60,825 nucleotides of DNA from an uncultured Bacteroidales bacterium (lineage in GTDB: Bacteria > Bacteroidota > Bacteroidia > Bacteroidales > F082): contig CAMJQC010000008.1 in assembly GCA_946407975.1 (NCBI GenBank), positions 1-60,825 on the forward strand, read 5' to 3'. Under the pieces are notes generated by a model, which made no database searches, was not told the origin of the DNA, and saw nothing but the letters and a program-made list of their open reading frames with translations. The translations under genes and the position numbers were made by a program. This document shows, in pieces, positions 45,069 to 53,243 of this stretch (the first letter of the stretch is position 1; each line of letters opens with the position of its first letter).

Positions 45069-45944
45069 ATGAATATCCTAGTAACAGGCTGTTACGGTCA
45101 ACTCGGAACCGAAATCAGAAAAATCGCAAATACCGACACCACCCATCAATGGTTTTTTACAGATGTCGACACCCTAAATATATGCGATGAAGATGCCGTC
45201 GAAAGATGCTTTTCCAAAAACCACATCAACGCCTGCATCAACTGCGCAGCCTACACAGCTGTTGACAAAGCCGAAGAAGAACCCGAACTCGCTGAGAAGA
45301 TCAACGCTCTTGCCCCGCAGATTCTGGCGGATGCCTGCCTAAAGCACGATGCGTTGCTCGTCCACATCTCCACCGACTACGTCTTCGACGGCAATGCGGA
45401 ATGCCCTTATTGTGAAGAGGATCCCATCGCCCCACAATCCGTGTATGGCCTCACAAAAGCCCATGGCGAGCAACTGATTCGGGAAAGCGGGTGCAACTAC
45501 TACATCGTCCGTACCGCCTGGCTCTATTCTTCAACGGGGAAAAACTTCGTCAAGACGATGCTTGCTTTGGCCGACAGCCACGACAGCATCAATGTCGTCT
45601 GCGACCAGAAAGGCACGCCGACTTGGGCCTACGACCTGGCTGACATGCTGGTTCACCTCCTCAATCAAAACGGTCATCAACCCGTCCACGAAATCTTCCA
45701 TTTCACCAACGAAGGACAGATCACCTGGTACGACTTCACTTGCGCCATCTTCGAAATCACAGAAAAATCCTGCAAGGTCAATCCCATCACGACGGACCAA
45801 TACCCCACCAAAGCGCATCGTCCAGCCTACAGCGTGCTCGACAAAAGCAAAATCAAAGCCTACACCAAACGCAACATCCCGTTTTGGCGCGACAGCCTCA
45901 TCAAGTGTCTTGAAGAAATCAAAAGGAAATCGCTTGACAAATAG
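45069..45944 (+). CDS. rfbD: dTDP-4-dehydrorhamnose reductase
   Basis: A 291-residue short-chain reductase of the RmlD type. The Rossmann motif is GCYGQLG and the catalytic YGLTK (Tyr/Lys) is at QSVYGLTKAHGE. It makes dTDP-L-rhamnose for surface glycans. The gene starts 12 bases after the DUF3078 gene. Confidence 0.93.
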   Translation: MNILVTGCYGQLGTEIRKIANTDTTHQWFFTDVDTLNICDEDAVERCFSKNHINACINCAAYTAVDKAEEEPELAEKINALAPQILADACLKHDALLVHISTDYVFDGNAECPYCEEDPIAPQSVYGLTKAHGEQLIRESGCNYYIVRTAWLYSSTGKNFVKTMLALADSHDSINVVCDQKGTPTWAYDLADMLVHLLNQNGHQPVHEIFHFTNEGQITWYDFTCAIFEITEKSCKVNPITTDQYPTKAHRPAYSVLDKSKIKAYTKRNIPFWRDSLIKCLEEIKRKSLDK

Positions 45945-45962
45945 AATATTGTTTTAATTTTG
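45933..45962 (+). promoter_or_regulatory. promoter of the phosphoglucomutase gene
   Basis: A -33-like CTTG (45933-45936), an 18-base spacer and the -7 element TAATTTTG (45955-45962). This is the clearest two-part Bacteroidota promoter in the window. Confidence 0.6.
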
Positions 45963-45987
45963 TACAAACAACTTAAAAAATAGCTAT

Positions 45988-47718
45988 ATGAACAACATCG
46001 ACCCAAAAATCATTGAAAGAGCAAAAGGCTGGCTTACAGATCTTTATGACGCTGAGACGCAGAACCAGGTCCGCCATATGCTCGATAACGACCCCGATGA
46101 ACTGGTAGAGAGCTTCTATCGTAATCTGGAGTTTGGAACTGGAGGACTGCGCGGCATCATGGGTGCAGGCACCAACAGGATGAATATCTACACGGTTGCC
46201 ATGGCCACACAAGGTTTTGCCAACTACATCAAGAAAATGAACGCTGGCAAGAAAGACCTCAGCATCGCCATCTCCTACGACGGTCGTAACAACAGCCCTG
46301 CTTTCGCCAACATCACCGCCGACGTCATGTCGGCCAACGGCATCAAGGTATACATCTTCGACTGCCTCCGCCCCACCCCTGAACTCTCGTTTGCGGTACG
46401 CCAGATGAAATGCGATGCGGGCGTGATGGTCACGGCATCACACAACCCTAAAGAATATAACGGCTACAAAGCCTATTGGAACGATGGTGGACAGCTGGTC
46501 GCTCCCCACGACAAGAATGTGATTGCCGAAGTGGAAAAGATCACCGACCCGTCGATGGTCAACTTCAAGCGCAACCCGGCCCTCATCACCGTCCTCGACG
46601 AGAAGTTTGACAAGATCTACCTTGACAAAGTGCTCGGTCTGTCGCTCTCGCTCGACCTCATTAAGAAACACAAAGACATCCGCATCGTCTATACGCCTAT
46701 CCATGGTACCGGTCGCCGCTTAGTGCCCGAGATCCTGAAGATGAAAGGCTTCGAAAATGTTTACTGCGTTGAGGAACAGATGGTTGTCGACGGCAACTTC
46801 CCCACCGTGAAGTCGCCGAACCCTGAAGAACCTGCCGCCATGGCATTGGCTGTGAAGAAAGCGCAAGAAGTCAACGCCGACCTCGTCATGGCCACCGACC
46901 CTGACGCCGACCGCGTGGGCATCGCCGTCAAAGACGACAAAGGTGAGTTTATCCTGCTCAACGGCAACCAGACCGCCAGCATCTTCGTCTATTACCTGCT
47001 GACCCGTTGGAACGAACTCGGCAAACTCACTGGCAAAGAATACATCGTGAAGACCATCGTCACCACCGAGCTGTTGTTCGAGATGGCTAAGAAATACAAC
47101 GTGGACCGTTACGACGTGCTGACCGGCTTCAAGTATATCGCCGACAAGATCCTTGAACTCGAAGGCAAGGAACAGTTCATTGGCGGTGGCGAAGAGAGCT
47201 ACGGCTACCTCGCCGGCGACTTCGTCCGTGACAAAGACGCCGTCATCGCTACCAGCATGATCGCCGAGGCTACAGCATGGGCCGCCGAACAAGGCAAGAC
47301 GCCCTATCAGCTGCTCATGGACATCTACCGCGAGTTCGGCCTCTACAAAGAGAAGCTTGTTTCCCTGACCAAGAAAGGCATCAGCGGTACCGAAGAAATC
47401 AAGGCCATGATGGAACGCCTGCGCAACACCCCGCCTACCGAGTTCGACGGCGACAAAGTGGTCGAGATCCGCGACTACAAGCTATCGGAGGCCAAGAACC
47501 TCGCAAGCGGTGCCGTAACGCCTATTAACTTACCTAAGAGCGACGTGCTGCAGTTCTTCACCGAAAGCGGTTCGAAAATCACCGTGCGTCCTTCAGGCAC
47601 CGAACCCAAGATCAAGTTCTATTTCGGCATGAAAGGCAGCGCCGAAGGCGACATCGACAAGGCTATGCAGCAACTTGATGAAAAACTGAACAAAGCCGCT
47701 GACTTACTGACTAAGTAA
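45988..47718 (+). CDS. phosphoglucomutase/phosphomannomutase
   Basis: A 576-residue alpha-D-phosphohexomutase. The phosphoserine loop is TASHNPKEYNGYK, the metal loop ATDPDADRVGI, and a sugar-binding loop GGGEESYG is present. It interconverts hexose 1- and 6-phosphates for glycan synthesis. Length fits the family. Confidence 0.95.
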   Translation: MNNIDPKIIERAKGWLTDLYDAETQNQVRHMLDNDPDELVESFYRNLEFGTGGLRGIMGAGTNRMNIYTVAMATQGFANYIKKMNAGKKDLSIAISYDGRNNSPAFANITADVMSANGIKVYIFDCLRPTPELSFAVRQMKCDAGVMVTASHNPKEYNGYKAYWNDGGQLVAPHDKNVIAEVEKITDPSMVNFKRNPALITVLDEKFDKIYLDKVLGLSLSLDLIKKHKDIRIVYTPIHGTGRRLVPEILKMKGFENVYCVEEQMVVDGNFPTVKSPNPEEPAAMALAVKKAQEVNADLVMATDPDADRVGIAVKDDKGEFILLNGNQTASIFVYYLLTRWNELGKLTGKEYIVKTIVTTELLFEMAKKYNVDRYDVLTGFKYIADKILELEGKEQFIGGGEESYGYLAGDFVRDKDAVIATSMIAEATAWAAEQGKTPYQLLMDIYREFGLYKEKLVSLTKKGISGTEEIKAMMERLRNTPPTEFDGDKVVEIRDYKLSEAKNLASGAVTPINLPKSDVLQFFTESGSKITVRPSGTEPKIKFYFGMKGSAEGDIDKAMQQLDEKLNKAADLLTK

Positions 47719-47735
47719 ACGGCATCCGATTATAA

Positions 47736-47776
47736 AAAGACAAGGGACTGACGAATGTCGGTCCCTTGTCTTGTTT
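47736..47776 (+). terminator. terminator between phosphoglucomutase and lipoprotein genes
   Basis: AAGACAAGGGAC pairs with GTCCCTTGTCTT, followed by a T-rich end. It can serve both convergent genes. Confidence 0.82.
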
Positions 47777-47792
47777 TAGTCGTCCAAATAAC

Positions 47793-48221
47793 TCAAAGCT
47801 TAAACTGACGCTGATACTTGATCAAAGCAAACTGGTCAGCGTTGGCATCATAATCGATCGTATAAACGTAGAAACGGCAATACTCATAACTGCCATCATC
47901 TTTTTGCAAACGGCCAACAAAACCGTATTGCAAGGCAAAATCCACCTTATCCGACCATCCCGACTCAGGAATTTTGTTTATCATCTGAATACGATAAACC
48001 AGGTCTTTCACAAAAACCAATTCCGCAATATCGCTGCCCGTATTATACATCTGACGGTCGTCGTTCACCACGAGGTTGACATCGCCAAAAGTGAAGGGGT
48101 TAAAGCCTTGCTCTGAATTGAGATACAAAAACACATATTCATAGTCTTCCTCTACGCTTGAGCATCCTGCCATCATCGCTACAGCAAGTGCCAGACATAT
48201 TCCGCATAACAATTTCTTCAT
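47793..48221 (-). CDS. hypothetical lipoprotein
   Basis: A 142-residue lipoprotein with signal cysteine in MMAGCSSVEEDYE. The mature part is beta-rich (YEYVFLYLNSEQG). Not recognised. Confidence 0.7.
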   Translation of the reverse strand: MKKLLCGICLALAVAMMAGCSSVEEDYEYVFLYLNSEQGFNPFTFGDVNLVVNDDRQMYNTGSDIAELVFVKDLVYRIQMINKIPESGWSDKVDFALQYGFVGRLQKDDGSYEYCRFYVYTIDYDANADQFALIKYQRQFKL

Positions 48222-48242
48222 ATCAAAATGATTTATAGCTAA

Positions 48243-50009
48243 TTACTTATTATTTCCAATCTCATCCAATTCCAGCCAGCGGAGCTCTTTCTCGTCCAGC
48301 AGATCGATGATTTCTTGAACACGGCTCCCCATCTGTTGCAGCTTCTGATAATCCGACTCCGTATTCAAGGCGGCTTCAATATCCTGCTTCTCCGCTTCAA
48401 GTTGCGCAATCTCCAGCGTCAGTTGCTCATATTCACGCTGTTCCTTGAAAGAACGCTTCACTTTCTCGCGTTGACGTACGGGACGACTGTCTTCCTTCAT
48501 CTGACCAACCTTTTCCTTACGTTCAGCCATCTGTTTGGCGGTAAGCCAATCCTTGTATTGGGAATAATTGCCCATAAACCCTTTCACCATGCCATCGCCT
48601 TGAAAAACAAAGAGTTGGTCAACGACTTGGTCCATAAAATAACGGTCGTGTGAGACCACCAGCAAGCATCCTTTGTAACCTTGCAGAAAGTCTTCCAGTT
48701 TTTGCAGTGTCAGCAAATCCAGGTCGTTGGTCGGCTCGTCAAGGATGAGAAAATTCGGGTTACTCACCAAAACAGTCAGCAGGTATAAACGTCGTTTCTC
48801 ACCTCCACTCAACAAGGCAACGGGCTGACGATGCATCTTATAGGGAAACATGAAATGTGCCAACAGCTGCTCTGCTGTATACACCTTATCCTTACCATAA
48901 GCCATCACTTCCGCGATGTCTCGCAGAGTGCTCAGCACTGTCTTACTTTCATCGAACTGGATGCCCTCCTGACGGTAGTAACCATAAGTCACGGTTTCTC
49001 CCGTCTTAATCCTTCCCTTGTCGGGCGTGACCGATCCCGTGATGAGATTTAAAAAGGTGGACTTCCCCACTCCATTCTTGCCAATCAATCCGATGCGTTC
49101 ACCACGCTTGAACACATAATCAAAATCACGTAAAACAGCAATGTCTCCATATGATTTCGACACATTGCTGAGTTCCAATATCTTACCCCCCAAGCGTTGC
49201 ATCTTCAATCCAAACTCAAGGCGCTGGTCTTCCTCCTGGTATCTCGATCTTTCCTTCAAGTCATAAAACGCATCGATGCGGCTCTTTGACTTGCCCGTAC
49301 GGGCTTGAGGCGTACTGCGTATCCATTCCAATTCACGCTTCAGCAACTGACTGTTACGCTCGGCTGTGGCGCGTTTCACTTCCTCCCGCTCACGGCTTTT
49401 CTGCACATAATAGTCAAAATTGCCATTATGCGTGTACATCACACCTTGGTAAAGTTCGAAGATCTTATTGCATACACGATCAAGGAAGTAGCGGTCGTGG
49501 GTCACCATCAGCAGTGTCATGCTCGATTGCGTGAGAAACCGCTCCAGCCACTCCACCATCTCCACATCAAGATGGTTCGTTGGCTCGTCGAGAATCAGAA
49601 AATCGGGTTCGTGCAGCAGCACCAAAGCCAAAGCCAGACGCTTCACCTGACCGCCTGAGAGTTCAGATACGCTTTGCTCCAGATCGTTAAGAGCAAAACG
49701 GGTGAGAAATTGGCGTGCCTTCAGATGCTGTTCCTCCGTCAAGTCGGCCAGCAAATCCGAAATCCGAATCCCGGAAGGATACACCGGCAGTTGCTCCAAA
49801 TAGCCGATTTTAATGTCGTTAGCGTATGTAATCGTCCCTGAATCAGGGTTTTCCTTCCCAACCAAAATCTTCAACATGGTGGATTTACCCGAACCATTGG
49901 TAGCAATCAAAGCGGTCTTATCCCCTTTGTCAATGCCAAAAGTGACATCCGCAAAAAGCGTCTTGATGCCGTAAGATTTTGAAATTCCGTTAACGGACAG
50001 ATAATTCAT
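48243..50009 (-). CDS. uup: ABC-F ATPase, Uup-like
   Basis: A 588-residue protein with two ABC domains, each with Walker A (ATNGSGKS and GKNGVGKS), signature LSGGQ or LSGGEKR and Walker B LILDEPTN. The C-terminal coiled coil (QLTLEIAQLEAEKQDIE) is Uup-like. ABC-F proteins act on ribosomes; Uup also limits precise transposon excision in E. coli. The start overlaps the VOC gene by one base. Confidence 0.92.
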   Translation of the reverse strand: MNYLSVNGISKSYGIKTLFADVTFGIDKGDKTALIATNGSGKSTMLKILVGKENPDSGTITYANDIKIGYLEQLPVYPSGIRISDLLADLTEEQHLKARQFLTRFALNDLEQSVSELSGGQVKRLALALVLLHEPDFLILDEPTNHLDVEMVEWLERFLTQSSMTLLMVTHDRYFLDRVCNKIFELYQGVMYTHNGNFDYYVQKSREREEVKRATAERNSQLLKRELEWIRSTPQARTGKSKSRIDAFYDLKERSRYQEEDQRLEFGLKMQRLGGKILELSNVSKSYGDIAVLRDFDYVFKRGERIGLIGKNGVGKSTFLNLITGSVTPDKGRIKTGETVTYGYYRQEGIQFDESKTVLSTLRDIAEVMAYGKDKVYTAEQLLAHFMFPYKMHRQPVALLSGGEKRRLYLLTVLVSNPNFLILDEPTNDLDLLTLQKLEDFLQGYKGCLLVVSHDRYFMDQVVDQLFVFQGDGMVKGFMGNYSQYKDWLTAKQMAERKEKVGQMKEDSRPVRQREKVKRSFKEQREYEQLTLEIAQLEAEKQDIEAALNTESDYQKLQQMGSRVQEIIDLLDEKELRWLELDEIGNNK

Positions 50010-50470
50010 TACGCGAAGCGCTTGACGTATTCAATGGGATACTGCGTCTTTTCTGAGACCTTTTCCACCGTCATGCCTTTTTTTAAAAGTTTACGAATCA
50101 CGCCATCCATATTTTCCCCTACTTCAATAATATGAAAATCAGGATCATAAAAACGGACAATGCGTTGTCCCCAAGGCATTTCTTCAACAGGATGGAGGTA
50201 TTTGATTTTCGGGATTTCCTTGAGATACTTGACAAAGCCGTCGAAGTCGTCTTCTTCAAAATACAACTCGGCTGCATTCGACTTGCGACGCACCTTGTCG
50301 GTATGGATCATCGATTTCCATCTCTTCATTTCCTGCAAGGCGAAACCGCCTTCGAATTGAACGTTCTCACCAAAGTTCATAGCTACACGATCGCCTATGA
50401 CTTCTTCATAGAAACGTATTGATTTCTCCATGTTGGAGACTGCAATGAGCGGACATTTGAATTTTAACAT
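50009..50470 (-). CDS. VOC-fold (glyoxalase-like) protein
   Basis: A 153-residue protein with a VOC betaalphabetabetabeta pattern (NMEKSIRFYEEVIGDRVAMNF, VRFYDPDFHIIEVGE with a metal-ligand-like Glu). Substrate unknown. A -7 element TATATTTG lies at 50491-50498 on the minus strand. Confidence 0.82.
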   Translation of the reverse strand: MLKFKCPLIAVSNMEKSIRFYEEVIGDRVAMNFGENVQFEGGFALQEMKRWKSMIHTDKVRRKSNAAELYFEEDDFDGFVKYLKEIPKIKYLHPVEEMPWGQRIVRFYDPDFHIIEVGENMDGVIRKLLKKGMTVEKVSEKTQYPIEYVKRFA

Positions 50471-50499
50471 CGTTTCGAGTATTTATCATGCAAATATAC

Positions 50500-50535
50500 A
50501 AAAAAGCCTTGCATCCATCGATACAAGGCTTTTTC
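50500..50535 (-). terminator. terminator after the aldose epimerase gene
   Basis: AAAAAGCCTTG pairs with CAAGGCTTTTT; symmetric, so it could act in both directions. Confidence 0.8.
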
Positions 50536-50554
50536 TTATGCCTAATTATGCCAT

Positions 50555-51694
50555 TTATTCTTCCAAGATCTTAAACTTGAAAACACTTAATTGACGATAT
50601 GTTTCACCTGGATTAAGGATAGGATCCGGAGATAAAGAAGGCTGATTGATGGCATTCGGGATAAACTGCGGTTCCAAAGCCAATCCTTCGCGATATGCCA
50701 AGGGCTTTCCAGATTTTCCTTTGCATTTGCCATCAAAAAAGTTGCCGCTATAGAACTGCAAGCCGACTTGATCGCTCCACAATTGCAATTCACGTCCACT
50801 GGTAGGTTCGCTCAAAGTAGCACACCTTACAAAAGCTTTGGGCTCCTTTTTGTCAATAACCCAATTATGGTCATAACCTTTGCCGTATTTTAACTGTATG
50901 TTATCGTCATTTATGCGGTCGCCAATCGGATGCTTTTTGCGGAAATCGAACGGAGTGGATTTTACGCTTAACAACTTGCCGGTGGTCAGCAGCTGTTCAT
51001 CGATTTCGGTCACACAACGCGATTTGATTTGCAATTCATGATCGAGAATCGAGCCACGACCTTCGCCCTTCAGGTTAAAGAAGGAATGCTGAGAAAAATT
51101 ACACAGGGTAGGTTTATCAGTAGTAGCTGAATACCTGATTTTGAGGATATTATTATGTGTCAAATAGTATGACATCCTTACATTTAGCCTGCCAGGAAAA
51201 CCATCTAATCCATCGTCAAAAATGGCATGCATAATGATTGCACTGTCATTGGAATAAGTTACATCCCATACCATTTTGTCAGCACCTACAAGACCGCCAT
51301 GGAGCGTATTATTGCCGTCGTTCCTAGCCAAATGATAAACTACAGAATCATTCAGCGAGAAAGTGCCATTGGCAATGCGGTTAGCGCAACGTCCCACTAC
51401 AGCGCCCAAATATCGTTCGCCTTTATTGTTCAAATACTTGTCAATATGGTCGTAACCCAAAACAATATCATCATAATTGCCATTTTTGTCAGGCATCCAT
51501 AGGGAAACAATACGGCCTCCATAATTGGTGACCTGCATTGTAATAAAACCATTTTTCAAGGTGTAGAGTGAAACAGGCTTCCCGTCTACCTCCGTTTCGA
51601 AATTCTCGACAGGAATAAGATTGACCTCTCTTTTCTTCTGTCCACAACCCGTTAATAATAACGCAATTGCGCAAATAAACAATACTTTTTTCAT
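50555..51694 (-). CDS. galM: aldose 1-epimerase (lipoprotein)
   Basis: A 379-residue protein. ATG 51694 gives a lipoprotein signal ending LLTGC. GalM motifs are present: VGRCANRI, NDGNNTLHGG and QHSFFNLKGEG. It interconverts alpha and beta sugars, here in the periplasm. A -7 element TACTTTTG lies at 51720-51727 on the minus strand. Confidence 0.92.
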   Translation of the reverse strand: MKKVLFICAIALLLTGCGQKKREVNLIPVENFETEVDGKPVSLYTLKNGFITMQVTNYGGRIVSLWMPDKNGNYDDIVLGYDHIDKYLNNKGERYLGAVVGRCANRIANGTFSLNDSVVYHLARNDGNNTLHGGLVGADKMVWDVTYSNDSAIIMHAIFDDGLDGFPGRLNVRMSYYLTHNNILKIRYSATTDKPTLCNFSQHSFFNLKGEGRGSILDHELQIKSRCVTEIDEQLLTTGKLLSVKSTPFDFRKKHPIGDRINDDNIQLKYGKGYDHNWVIDKKEPKAFVRCATLSEPTSGRELQLWSDQVGLQFYSGNFFDGKCKGKSGKPLAYREGLALEPQFIPNAINQPSLSPDPILNPGETYRQLSVFKFKILEE

Positions 51695-51758
51695 TAGACT
51701 AGATAAAACTTTAAGGATGCAAAAGTACAAAAACTATAGAAGGCAAACCATGAACATT

Positions 51759-53192
51759 TTACTTAATTCTCATTACGCCTTGATAATCAACAGTTTTAGT
51801 CTTACGCAAATAATCAATCAACATTTCTTCAGAGGTCTTGAATGTGCTACGGCCTTCGTCGACACTCTCAAAATCCACAGTAGAAGCCATATAACTATTC
51901 ATGGCCACCGTATAAGTGTCGTTCATCGAAAACCTCTTTTCATCAGGAGTGATATAGACGCCCAATGCTCCATCCGTCTGCATCTCATAATGCATGCCTG
52001 ACACATAGGATGGAATCCGGCCATTCTTTTTATAGGAATTAATGATGTAATTCTTCAGTTGTTTCCCAGTCATGGTAAAGACTACAATTTCATTATTAAA
52101 CGGGTCAATCATATATACATCTTTTACTGAGATAGGACCTTTCCGCAAATAATTCACTCGTACTCCTCCCGTATTTTGGAAAGCGAAGTCAGCGCCCGAC
52201 TCCTCTCGAATGGCATCGGTAAGCAGATAGCCCAAAGCCTCTTTTGTCTCGAATTTCGTCAGTGCCGTAGCAATCGGTTCTGTCAAGGCTTTGTTGTCGT
52301 TAAAACCATCCACCATGGCTTTCATCTTTTTATCAATGCGCTTACCTTTTCGCAGATCAAGAGTGACGGCGTTTTTCGAAACCACCTTGCCTTCTTTCAA
52401 TCCGATCTTCGTCAGCGTCGCGTAATTAAGATGCGAACCCGCCTGGGTTATAAGCACGCCCTTTGTCTCGCCTGGCTTTTCAATTAAAGTATGTGAATGT
52501 CCGCCTATGATGGCATCAAAGAATGGATAGTCTTTTGCAACTTCTATATCCTCTTCAAAACCCATATGCGACAAAAGGATGAAGACATCGGCCTGTTTGC
52601 GCAGATTGCGATATTGTGGAATGACATCCATACCTTTTTTAAAATGCAAATGTGTCAAATTCTTGGGATGAGTGCCCGGAATGTCGTCATGACGCACCTC
52701 TATCATTCCTAGTATTGCAATTTTAACTCCCTGATTTTCAATAAAAACATATGGATCAATATCAAGTTTCAATTGTCCATCGTTATAAACATTGGCACAA
52801 ACAAACGGAAAATGAGCTTGCTCTATGTTCTTCTTCAAATTGTCAATGTTAACATCCCACTCATGGTTGCCGACCGCTGTAATATCAAAGCCCACTTCAT
52901 TCATAAGTTCAATCATGGGATAATTGGCGGGTTGATACTGGTCGTTAGCGGGATTGCCCGTACAATTGTCGCCCGCTGAAAACAGTAACAGATCAGGATA
53001 AACCTGACGCAAACTGTCCACCACATATGCAAATCGGGGAAACATGTCGATATTGGCATGCATATCGTTGACGGAAAGGATTACGATTTCAACATCGGCA
53101 TTGGAGGCTCTCTGTTTTTCTGCTTTAGGATTACATCCCATCATGAAAAGAAGGCCAAGACCAATGATAAAAAGAATAGAGTTGAACTTCAT
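51759..53192 (-). CDS. 5'-nucleotidase/metallophosphatase lipoprotein
   Basis: A 477-residue protein with a lipoprotein signal (LLFMMGC). The metallophosphatase core has VNDMHANIDMFPR, GNHEWD and GGHSH, and the C-terminal nucleotide-binding domain is 5_nucleotid_C (FAFQNTGGVRVN). UshA-like hydrolysis of nucleotides is likely. It diverges from the histidine kinase gene. Confidence 0.9.
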   Translation of the reverse strand: MKFNSILFIIGLGLLFMMGCNPKAEKQRASNADVEIVILSVNDMHANIDMFPRFAYVVDSLRQVYPDLLLFSAGDNCTGNPANDQYQPANYPMIELMNEVGFDITAVGNHEWDVNIDNLKKNIEQAHFPFVCANVYNDGQLKLDIDPYVFIENQGVKIAILGMIEVRHDDIPGTHPKNLTHLHFKKGMDVIPQYRNLRKQADVFILLSHMGFEEDIEVAKDYPFFDAIIGGHSHTLIEKPGETKGVLITQAGSHLNYATLTKIGLKEGKVVSKNAVTLDLRKGKRIDKKMKAMVDGFNDNKALTEPIATALTKFETKEALGYLLTDAIREESGADFAFQNTGGVRVNYLRKGPISVKDVYMIDPFNNEIVVFTMTGKQLKNYIINSYKKNGRIPSYVSGMHYEMQTDGALGVYITPDEKRFSMNDTYTVAMNSYMASTVDFESVDEGRSTFKTSEEMLIDYLRKTKTVDYQGVMRIK

Positions 53193-53209
53193 TTGGTATT
53201 ATTTTTATG

Positions 53210-53236
53210 CAAAAATAGCAAAAAACATTACCTTTG
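53210..53236. promoter_or_regulatory. divergent promoters of 5'-nucleotidase and histidine kinase
   Basis: TATTTTTG on the minus strand (53210-53217) serves the nucleotidase. TACCTTTG on the plus strand (53229-53236) lies eight bases before the kinase ATG. Confidence 0.5.
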
Positions 53237-53243
53237 CATCATT